This document shows positions 8,165 to 14,195 of a stretch of 15,911 nucleotides of DNA, piece after piece (the first letter of the stretch is position 1; every line of letters begins with the position of its first letter). The translations under genes were made by a program, and so were the position numbers. The notes under the pieces are model-generated. The model saw only the letters and a program-made list of their open reading frames with translations, had not been told where the DNA came from and made no database searches. This stretch comes from an uncultured Alistipes sp. (GTDB taxonomy: Bacteria; Bacteroidota; Bacteroidia; Bacteroidales; Rikenellaceae): NCBI GenBank assembly GCA_910586375.1, contig CAJUIE010000025.1, positions 1 through 15,911 on the forward strand. Direction: 5' to 3'.

Positions 8165-8758
8165 TCAGAGCGTCACCCGAAACCAGGCGGCGCCGCTGCG
8201 TCGTGCCGCTTCGAGGCCGATGGCCGAATCTTCGAAAATAAGTGTTTCGCCCGGGCGGACACCCTCCCGGCGCATGGTCTCCAGAAAACAGTCGGGGTGG
8301 GGCTTGCTGCGAGCGACGTCGGGCCCGGTCAGGATGCCGTCGACCTGACCTTCCGGAGCGGAAACATCGCCCGGCATCCCGAGGCCCAGGTGGCGCATGA
8401 CCCCCTCGATGTTGGCGCGGCTGCCCGTGGAGACGATCCACACGCGGCCGCCTTGTGTGCGGAACTGGCGGCAGAACTCCCACAGCGGCCTGTTGAGGGT
8501 CACGCTGTCGAAAAACGTGGGGTAGAGGGCTATCTTGCGCAGCCGCAGCCGCTCGCGCAGGACCGGGTCGCCGATGCCATAAGAGCGCAGAAAATCGTCG
8601 CACCGCATTCCGAAATAACGCGCGCAGTACTCCTCTTCGGTCAGGATGAATCCCTCCTCGGCCAGGGCCTGCATATAGGCCCGGGCGTTGGCATGCCGTG
8701 TGTCGGCCAGTGTGCCGTCGAAATCCAGCAGGATCAGTCTTATCGGTGAGTCGGGCAT
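8165..8758 (-). CDS. HAD-superfamily (subfamily IA) phosphatase, beta-phosphoglucomutase-like (197 aa)
   Basis: This is a small soluble hydrolase that probably removes phosphate from a sugar phosphate or similar metabolite through a phospho-aspartate intermediate. All four HAD motifs are visible: DFDGT with nucleophile D12 and acid/base D14; VSTGS with S110; lysine K152 in RSKPHP; and the acidic pair E176-D177 in IFEDSAIGLEAARRSGA. The helical cap between motifs I and II (about 18-85) and the GLEAA pattern are typical of beta-phosphoglucomutase, phosphoglycolate phosphatase and GPP-like enzymes. The substrate cannot be told from sequence. The frame is open to 8899, but I chose the ATG at 8758 because it gives MPDSPIRLILLDFDGT and the extra 47 residues are translated repeat. 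Its 5' side holds TAATTTTA, a near match to the -7 consensus, so it may have its own promoter. Confidence 0.88.
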   Translation of the reverse strand: MPDSPIRLILLDFDGTLADTRHANARAYMQALAEEGFILTEEEYCARYFGMRCDDFLRSYGIGDPVLRERLRLRKIALYPTFFDSVTLNRPLWEFCRQFRTQGGRVWIVSTGSRANIEGVMRHLGLGMPGDVSAPEGQVDGILTGPDVARSKPHPDCFLETMRREGVRPGETLIFEDSAIGLEAARRSGAAWFRVTL

Positions 8759-8785
8759 GAGGTGAATATAATTAAAATTACCTGC

Positions 8786-8857
8786 GCCTCCGCAGTCTTC
8801 GGCCCTCGGAAAAACAGTCGAAAGACTATCCGAGCCGCAGCCCCGCCCTGCGGAGGC
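8786..8857 (-). repeat. 72-bp palindromic element with perfect 10-bp terminal inverted repeats
   Basis: GCCTCCGCAG (8786-8795) and CTGCGGAGGC (8848-8857) are exact inverted copies. Inside, CTCGGA pairs with TCCGAG and AGTC (8816-8819) pairs with GACT (8824-8827), giving one nested stem. The minus strand carries the 12-base core (8831-8842) and has five T after the inner hairpin, so it could also stop transcripts of the upstream M23 genes. A diverged copy lies at 11091-11159 on the plus strand. It has no coding capacity. Confidence 0.8.
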
Positions 8858-8988
8858 TCGCCCGACAACAAGTCGGGTTTTGTGGGGAAATAGAACCACC
8901 TCCCGCTATTGCTGCTTGTGCGTCCCCGGGCATTTGCACCGTTCGCTGGCTCCGGCTCTATGTATTCTCCCGTCGCGAAGACGCCCGG

Positions 8989-8997
8989 CCCCCCCCC
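8989..8997. repeat. C9/G9 homopolymer tract
   Basis: Nine C on the plus strand (nine G in the minus-strand transcript) begin three bases past the stop codon of the downstream M23 gene, flanked by CCGG on each side. Three other G8-G9 tracts occur in the window, all outside genes. Length could vary by slippage, in cells or in sequencing. Confidence 0.9.
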
Positions 8998-8999
8998 GG

Positions 9000-9950
9000 T
9001 CAGTCGAAGGATTGCATTCCGGACTGGGCGATGCGCATGATTCGCTGGTACTCTGCGGGGGTCAGCTCCATGAAGAAGTAGTGGATCGGGTCGACACGCA
9101 TACCGTCGACGCGCACCTCGTAGTGGAGGTGTGGCGAGAGCGAAAGTCCCGTATCGCCCGAAAGGGCGATGATGTCGCCCCGCCGGACCTGCTCGCCTTT
9201 GCGGACGTGGATCTTCGAGAGGTGGCTGTAGGAGGTTTCGTAGCCGTTGCCGTGGTCGATGGTGACGGTCTGCCCCGACGTGGAGTTGCGCTGGGCGACG
9301 TCCTTGACCACACCGTCGGCCGTGGCGAAGACCCGCGAACCCTCGGGAATGGTGTAGTCGACGCCCTGGTGCGACTGCAACGTCTTGTAGAAGGGGTGGA
9401 AACGCATTCCGTAGGAGGCCGTCAGCAGCGTCAGCTGTTTGTTGATGACGGGCTGGATCGAGGGGATGCGGTTGCGGGCGCTGCCGGCCGCGTCGATCCG
9501 CCTCTGGAGCTCGTCGTATGTAGCGTTGAGCCGGTCGAGCTGCCCTTCGAGGCGGAGGGTACGTTCGCGCAGCTCGTTTTTAAGCTGTCGTGTGGAGCGG
9601 CCCACGACCGCCTCGTAGGTCGAACTGCGGCCCTGCTCGGTCTCCGAGCCGAAATCGTAGGGGTCCGATTCGAAAAGCGTGCGGAAGACGCTGCGGTCGC
9701 GCTCGGAGAGGTTTTCGAGAATCAGCTGGAGGGAGTCGTAACGCTGGGTGAGGACTTCGTACTGCTCCCGCATGGCGTCGGTCGAGTGCTTCATTTCATA
9801 CTCCAGGGGGGTGTCGAAGAAGAGCGAGAAGCCCATATAATAGAGTACAGCCGCACCCGCCCACGCGAAGAGCTGCACCGTGGCGCGGATGAGGTTCTGC
9901 CGGCGGCGTTTGCGGCGGCGGAGCTTTTCGATCTCGCTTTTCGTAGCCAT
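9000..9950 (-). CDS. Membrane-anchored M23 (LytM-type) peptidase, second of tandem pair (316 aa)
   Basis: A zinc endopeptidase expected to cut peptidoglycan cross-bridges in the periplasm. Order: a basic cytoplasmic start (KLRRRKRRRQ, 9-18), one membrane span (about 23-45), a coiled-coil stalk (about 50-155), then the M23 domain. Zinc and catalytic residues are complete: H194 and D198 (HQGVD), H243 (YSHLS), and H274 and H276 (HLHYEV). GMRFHP at 181-186 is the usual domain entry. It begins two bases after the stop of its paralogue (TAAGGATG), so the two are coexpressed. It is shorter in the stalk than the upstream copy and shares the same layout, including a C-terminal helix after the catalytic domain (LTPAEYQRIMR against MSAEEYERLME), pointing to an old duplication. 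All key residues are present, so it is probably active and not a LytM-domain regulator. Confidence 0.93.
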   Translation of the reverse strand: MATKSEIEKLRRRKRRRQNLIRATVQLFAWAGAAVLYYMGFSLFFDTPLEYEMKHSTDAMREQYEVLTQRYDSLQLILENLSERDRSVFRTLFESDPYDFGSETEQGRSSTYEAVVGRSTRQLKNELRERTLRLEGQLDRLNATYDELQRRIDAAGSARNRIPSIQPVINKQLTLLTASYGMRFHPFYKTLQSHQGVDYTIPEGSRVFATADGVVKDVAQRNSTSGQTVTIDHGNGYETSYSHLSKIHVRKGEQVRRGDIIALSGDTGLSLSPHLHYEVRVDGMRVDPIHYFFMELTPAEYQRIMRIAQSGMQSFD

Positions 9951-9952
9951 CC

Positions 9953-10945
9953 TTACAGGGATTCGAAGTTGGTGTCGCGCATGTTCTCCATGAGGCGTTC
10001 GTACTCCTCGGCGGACATGTTGCGGTTGAAGTAGTTGATCGGGTTGACGGGCGTATTCTTGTGGAGCACCTCGTAGTGGAGGTGGGGCCCGGTCGAGCGG
10101 CCCGTGTTGCCGGTGCGTGCTATGAGCTGGCCCCGTCTGACCTTTTCGCCCGGGCGCACGAGCACATCGCTCAGGTGGGCATAACGTGTCTTATAGCCAA
10201 ATTCGTGGTCGAGCAGCACCATGTGGCCGAAGCCGCCGTTGTAGCCTTCGCTGACGGCTTTTTCAACCGTGCCGTCGCCCGTGGCATAAACCGGCGTGCC
10301 GCGGTCGCAGCCCAGGTCGATGCCGTTGTGGGCCACGATACGATGAAGCACTGGGTGCATACGCCGCGGGTTGAAGGCGCCGATGTAGTTGTTGTGCAGG
10401 GCCGAGCGTTCGATGGGCCAGATGGCCGGCACGGCAGCCGCGAGCGCCTCCTTGTTCCGCGAGAGGCTCTGAAGCTCGTCCAGCGAGACCGATTCGAGGT
10501 ACAATTGCCGGGCCAGAGCATCCAGGCTCTGCCACGTGCCCACCATCAGGGAGCTGTAGCCGTCGCCTTGCAGGGAGGCGTATTTTTCGGCGGGGTAGGG
10601 CTGCCATACCCCCTCGATGGAGAGCGTGTCGGTGGCAAAAAGCGAGCGGTAGACGTTGTTGTCGCGGTGGCGGATTTCGCCCACGCGCCGCTGTGCCGTG
10701 CGGATGCGGTCCTGGAGGATGCGGTATTTGATCTCCAGCTCGCGGTTGTCGCGGTGGATGCGGTAGATCTTGGGCGTATAAAAGAAGTTGGAGAAGACCA
10801 CGTTGGCGATCGATATGAGGATGAAGCCCACGAGGAGCTTGCGCACAAGGCGATAGAAACGCAGCCGGAAAGGCGCCTGCACGCCTCCGCGTGCCGACCT
10901 CCGTGTGCCGGGGTTGCCGGACGAAGTGATCTGTTTTTGCGCCAT
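9953..10945 (-). CDS. Membrane-anchored M23 (LytM-type) peptidase, first of tandem pair (330 aa)
   Basis: Paralogue of the next gene with the same plan: basic N-terminus, one membrane span (about 33-56), a helical stalk (about 60-165) and a C-terminal M23 domain. Zinc and catalytic residues H206 and D210 (HNGID), H257 (YAHLS), and H288 and H290 (HLHYEV) are all present, so it should be an active peptidoglycan endopeptidase. The entry to the domain (FNPRRMHPVLHR, 191-202) departs from the usual G-x-R-x-HP pattern. The ATG at 10945 is supported by a good promoter upstream. The gene is divergent from alaS; from memory, an M23 gene beside alaS is a recurrent arrangement in Bacteroidales. Confidence 0.93.
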   Translation of the reverse strand: MAQKQITSSGNPGTRRSARGGVQAPFRLRFYRLVRKLLVGFILISIANVVFSNFFYTPKIYRIHRDNRELEIKYRILQDRIRTAQRRVGEIRHRDNNVYRSLFATDTLSIEGVWQPYPAEKYASLQGDGYSSLMVGTWQSLDALARQLYLESVSLDELQSLSRNKEALAAAVPAIWPIERSALHNNYIGAFNPRRMHPVLHRIVAHNGIDLGCDRGTPVYATGDGTVEKAVSEGYNGGFGHMVLLDHEFGYKTRYAHLSDVLVRPGEKVRRGQLIARTGNTGRSTGPHLHYEVLHKNTPVNPINYFNRNMSAEEYERLMENMRDTNFESL

Positions 10946-10973
10946 TCTCTAAAAAACTGCGGTTTGCAGGATG

Positions 10974-11005
10974 CAAATTTAAGTTTAATTGTATAATTTT
11001 GCAAC
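10974..11005 (-). promoter_or_regulatory. Bacteroidota-type promoter for the M23 pair
   Basis: On the minus strand TAAATTTG (10974-10981) is an exact TAnnTTTG -7 box. GTTG (11002-11005), one base off the TTTG -33 box, stands 20 nt upstream, the expected spacing. Transcription would start near 10967, about 20 nt before the ATG. Confidence 0.72.
10994..11001 (+). promoter_or_regulatory. Possible -7 box for alaS, divergent to the M23 promoter
   Basis: TAATTTTG is an exact TAnnTTTG match on the plus strand and sits inside the spacer of the opposing promoter. No TTTG box is found at 19-21 nt; the nearest is 27 nt upstream (10963-10966). I saw no other TAnnTTTG before the alaS start, so this is the best candidate. 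It would give a leader of about 400 nt. Confidence 0.4.
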
Positions 11006-11045
11006 CCGACAAGGCTAACGGCCCACTCGGGCGAAATAGTATGCC

Positions 11046-11053
11046 GGGGGGGG
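11046..11053. repeat. G8 homopolymer tract
   Basis: Eight G on the plus strand at the left edge of the repeat block in front of alaS. Confidence 0.9.
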
Positions 11054-11060
11054 ATGGGCC

Positions 11061-11160
11061 CGAAGACAGCGGGGGCTGTTTTTCGCGGGCCTCCGCGGGG
11101 CAGAGGCTGCGGCCCGGACAGTCTGGCGACTGTTTTTTCGCAGGCTGAAGACTGCGGAGT
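11061..11160 (+). repeat. Repeat block with two tandem hairpin plus T-tract modules
   Basis: Module 1 is ACAGC-GGGG-GCTGT followed by TTTT (11066-11083). Module 2 is ACAGTC-TGGC-GACTGT followed by five T (11118-11138). Both continue TTTTCGC(A/G)GGC, so they look like diverged duplicates. Module 2 lies inside a copy of the 72-bp element at 8786: CTCCGC (11091-11096) and GCGGAG (11154-11159) form the ends, and a variant core GGCTGCGGCCCG sits at 11105-11116. Each module resembles an intrinsic terminator pointing toward alaS. Confidence 0.7.
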
Positions 11161-11161
11161 G

Positions 11162-11216
11162 ACTGCAACGCTCCGCGTTGCTCTCTTCGGCGGCGAGGGG
11201 GGGGCTCGCCGAAGAG
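11162..11216. repeat. Two hairpins, the second enclosing a G8 tract
   Basis: GCAACGC-TCC-GCGTTGC (11165-11181) is a perfect 7-bp hairpin. The 19 bases at 11162-11180 recur exactly in inverted orientation at the window end (15893-15911). Next, CTCTTCGG (11183-11190) pairs with CCGAAGAG (11209-11216) and, inside, CGAG pairs with CTCG. The loop is seven G, part of the G8 tract 11197-11204. Confidence 0.75.
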
Positions 11217-11275
11217 AAAATTGGGCGAAGATTGCTTGCGGGACAGGCCCGCCTGCCTGAAGGCAGAAAAACAGA

Positions 11276-11323
11276 ATGTCATTCTGAGGCCTGAAGCCAA
11301 AGAATCTAAAACGAGCCGCAGCC
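11276..11323. repeat. GTCATTCTGA...AAGAATCT repeat copy 2, next to an inverted core repeat
   Basis: ATGTCATTCTGA (11276-11287) and AAGAATCT (11300-11307) reproduce the repeat at 7792-7819 in opposite orientation. Five bases later CGAGCCGCAGCC (11312-11323) is the minus-strand 12-base core. CTGCCT-GA-AGGCAG (11253-11266) is a further small hairpin just before. Confidence 0.75.
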
Positions 11324-11415
11324 ATCCCGGGCGAAGGCTTGCCCGCCGGAAAATCGATCGGGCCCCGGACGAAGAAGACGAAACAAGGAGAAATAAAGAA
11401 GAAACAGTTATCGAT

Positions 11416-14037
11416 ATGGAATCTGCAAAAATCCGTCAGGCTTTTCTGGACTTTTTCCAGAGCAAGGGGCATGCCATCGTGCCCTCGGCGCCGATGGTCG
11501 TCAAGGGCGACCCCACGCTGATGTTCACCAATGCGGGCATGAACCAGTTCAAGGATATTTTCTTAGGCAATGCCCCGCGCAAATACCCCCGTGCGGCCGA
11601 CACGCAGAAGTGCCTGCGCGTCTCGGGCAAGCACAACGACCTGGAGGAGGTGGGACACGATACGTACCACCACACGATGTTCGAGATGCTGGGCAACTGG
11701 TCCTATGGCGACTACTTCAAGAAGGAGGCTATCGCGTGGGCGTGGGAGCTGCTGCACGACGTCTATAAGCTGCCCGCCGGGCGGATGTACGCTACGGTGT
11801 TCGAGGGTTCGGAGGAGGACGGCGTGCCGTTCGACCAGGAGGCCTACGATTATTGGAAGCGTTTCCTGCCCGAGGACCACATCATCCGCGGCAACAAGCA
11901 CGACAACTTCTGGGAGATGGGCGAAACGGGCCCGTGCGGTCCCTGCTCGGAGATACACTTCGACCTGCGCGACGAGGCGGAAATCGCCCTTAAGCCGGGC
12001 CGCGAGATGGTCAACCAGAGCCATCCGCAGGTGATCGAAATCTGGAACCTCGTGTTCATGCAGTTCAACCGCAAGGCCAACGGCTCGCTGGAGGAGCTGC
12101 CCGCGCGCAACGTCGACACGGGCATGGGCTTCGAGCGCCTCTGCATGATCCTGCAAGGCAAAAAATCCAACTACGACACCGATGTTTTCCAGCCCACCAT
12201 AGGCCGCATCGCCGAGCTCTCGGGCAAGGCTTACGGCGCCGACGAGAAGTGCGACGTGGCCATGCGCGTCATCGCCGACCACCTGCGGGCCATCGCCTTT
12301 TCGATCGCCGACGGACAGCTGCCCTCCAACGTCAAGGCCGGTTATGTCATCCGCCGCATCCTGCGCCGTGCCGTGCGTTACGGCTATACCTACCTCGGCT
12401 TCACGGAGCCGACGCTCTGCCGGCTGGTTGCCGGTCTCGTTGAGCAGATGGGCGGCCAGTTCCCCGAGCTGCGGGCCCAGCAGGGGCTTATCGAGCGCGT
12501 CATCGGGGAGGAGGAGGCTTCGTTCCTGCGGACGCTGGCCACGGGCATCAACCTGCTGGACGGCGTCATCGCGCGCACGAAGACCGAGGGTAAAAAGGCG
12601 ATTTCCGGCGCCGACGCTTTCGAGTTGTACGATACGTTCGGATTCCCGATCGACCTCACGGAGCTTATCGCCCGCGAGCAGGGCGTGGGGGTCGACCTCG
12701 AAGCCTTCGACAAGGAGTTGCAGGCCCAGAAGGAGCGGTCGCGCAACGCCGCGGCTGTCGATACCGACGACTGGGTGGAGCTCTTCCCGCTGCGCGAAAG
12801 CGTCTTCACGGGTTACGACACCCTCACCGACGAGGTGCGCATCGCCCGCTACCGCCGCGTGACGAGCAAAGGCAGGACCTCTTACCAGCTGGTCTTCGAC
12901 CGCACGCCGTTCTATGGCAATTCGGGCGGTCAGATCGGTGATGTCGGCACGATCGGGAGCGCCAACGAACTTATCGAGGTCGTGGCCACCGAAAAGGAGA
13001 ACGGACTGATCATCCATATCGTCGAGCGGCTGCCCGAGAATCCGGCGGCGACCTTCACGGCCCGTGTCGATGCCGCAAAACGGCAGTCGGCGGCCAACAA
13101 CCACTCGGCCACGCACCTCATGCACGCCGCGCTGCGCCGCGTGCTGGGCGATCACGTCGAGCAGAAGGGTTCGATGGTGACGCCCGAGATGCTGCGTTTC
13201 GACTTTTCGCACTTCCAGAAAGTTACGCCCGAGGAGCTGCGCGAAGTGGAGAAGCTGGTCAACCGGATGATCCGTGCCAACCACCCGCTCGAGGAGAAGC
13301 GCGACGCAACGCAGGAGGAGGCCGCGGCAGCCGGAGCGATGATGCTCTTCGGCGAGAAGTACGGCGACCGCGTGCGCATGGTGCGCTTCGGCGACTCGGT
13401 GGAGCTCTGCGGCGGTACGCACACCAGCGCCACGGGTAACATCGGCTTCTTCAAAATCCTGAACGAGAGTGCCATATCGGCGGGTGTGCGCCGCATTGAG
13501 GCTGTCACGGGGGAGCAGGCCGAAAAGGTGCTCTATGCGGCTGAGGAGACGCTGCGCAACGTGGGTGAATACCTGAACAACACGCAGGTGGTGCAGGCCG
13601 TGAAGAAGATGATCGAGAGCAACGACGCCCTGGCGAAGGAGGTCGAGCAGATGCGCCGCGAGCAGGTGGCCCAGTGGGCCGAGAAACTCATCGCCTCGGT
13701 GCCCGAGCGGCAGGGCGTGCAGCTTATCGCCACGCAGACGGACCGCCGGCCCGACTTCGTGAAGGACCTGGCCTACAACCTGCGGGCCCGTTCGTCGAAG
13801 CTGGTGCTGGTCATCGGCTCGGTGCATGAGGGTAAGCCGTCGCTGACGATCATGTTGGGCGACGATATAGCGGCTCAGGGCGTCAATGCCGGGGCTGTGG
13901 TCCGCGAAGCTGCCAGGCTCATGCAGGGCGGCGGCGGCGGTCAGGCGTTCTTCGCCACGGCCGGCGGCAAGAACCCCGACGGGCTGCAAGCCGCCATCGA
14001 CAAGGCCGTGGAGCTGATTATGGCGCAGCTGGCATAG
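11416..14037 (+). CDS. alaS: Alanyl-tRNA synthetase (873 aa)
   Basis: It charges tRNA-Ala with alanine in the cytoplasm and removes mis-attached serine and glycine. The length matches the usual 870-880 residues. Class II core: FTNAGMNQFKDIFLG in motif 1, the HNDLEEVGHDTYHHTMFEM region for motif 2, and GMGFERL (236-242) in motif 3. The editing domain has the zinc-site motif HSATH (H563, H567) and CGGTH (C665, H669). The C-Ala glycine run is at 838-842, before the final helix. The frame is open to 11221, but I chose the ATG at 11416: MESAKIRQAFLDFFQSKGH is the standard start and the upstream 65 residues are translated repeat. No strong ribosome-binding site is adjacent; the leader is A-rich, with AAGGAG about 25 nt away, as is common in Bacteroidota. 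It is divergent from the M23 pair and 158 bp ahead of gpmI. Confidence 0.98.
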   Translation: MESAKIRQAFLDFFQSKGHAIVPSAPMVVKGDPTLMFTNAGMNQFKDIFLGNAPRKYPRAADTQKCLRVSGKHNDLEEVGHDTYHHTMFEMLGNWSYGDYFKKEAIAWAWELLHDVYKLPAGRMYATVFEGSEEDGVPFDQEAYDYWKRFLPEDHIIRGNKHDNFWEMGETGPCGPCSEIHFDLRDEAEIALKPGREMVNQSHPQVIEIWNLVFMQFNRKANGSLEELPARNVDTGMGFERLCMILQGKKSNYDTDVFQPTIGRIAELSGKAYGADEKCDVAMRVIADHLRAIAFSIADGQLPSNVKAGYVIRRILRRAVRYGYTYLGFTEPTLCRLVAGLVEQMGGQFPELRAQQGLIERVIGEEEASFLRTLATGINLLDGVIARTKTEGKKAISGADAFELYDTFGFPIDLTELIAREQGVGVDLEAFDKELQAQKERSRNAAAVDTDDWVELFPLRESVFTGYDTLTDEVRIARYRRVTSKGRTSYQLVFDRTPFYGNSGGQIGDVGTIGSANELIEVVATEKENGLIIHIVERLPENPAATFTARVDAAKRQSAANNHSATHLMHAALRRVLGDHVEQKGSMVTPEMLRFDFSHFQKVTPEELREVEKLVNRMIRANHPLEEKRDATQEEAAAAGAMMLFGEKYGDRVRMVRFGDSVELCGGTHTSATGNIGFFKILNESAISAGVRRIEAVTGEQAEKVLYAAEETLRNVGEYLNNTQVVQAVKKMIESNDALAKEVEQMRREQVAQWAEKLIASVPERQGVQLIATQTDRRPDFVKDLAYNLRARSSKLVLVIGSVHEGKPSLTIMLGDDIAAQGVNAGAVVREAARLMQGGGGGQAFFATAGGKNPDGLQAAIDKAVELIMAQLA

Positions 14038-14195
14038 GTGAAAAGCAGGGCCGCAGCCTGCTACCGAGAAACTTTCGAGGTGCAGCCAGCGGAGCGAGAC
14101 ACCGAGGGTGTCGAGCCTCCGCATCCGGGGGCTGCGGCTCGATCGACCAAAGGTCGAAACATTTACCGCAACCGAACGAAAAACTTCGTAAACAT
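14038..14195. repeat. alaS-gpmI spacer with palindromic repeat
   Basis: A 6-bp stem AGCAGG/CCTGCT (14044-14062) follows alaS. A nested stem lies at 14089-14122: GCGGAG pairs with CTCCGC, and inside GACACC-GAG-GGTGTC. The plus-strand core GGCTGCGGCTCG is at 14130-14141, followed by the hairpin CGACC-AAA-GGTCG (about 14144-14156). I see no TAnnTTTG box, so gpmI may depend on the alaS transcript. Confidence 0.7.

Noticed and set aside
8759..8999. Insertion sequence remnant between the HAD and M23 genes
   Set aside because: Terminal inverted repeats exist (8786-8857), but no transposase fragment is present on either strand. A palindromic repeat unit explains it better.
11221..11415. 65-residue N-terminal extension of alaS
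   Set aside because: It is translated repeat (KQNVILRPEAKES), and the family starts at MESAKIRQAFLDFF.
10263..11472. Long minus-strand frames over the M23 5' end and the alaS leader
   Set aside because: They run across the promoter and repeat block, are rich in Arg, Pro and Ser, and shadow the M23 gene in another frame.
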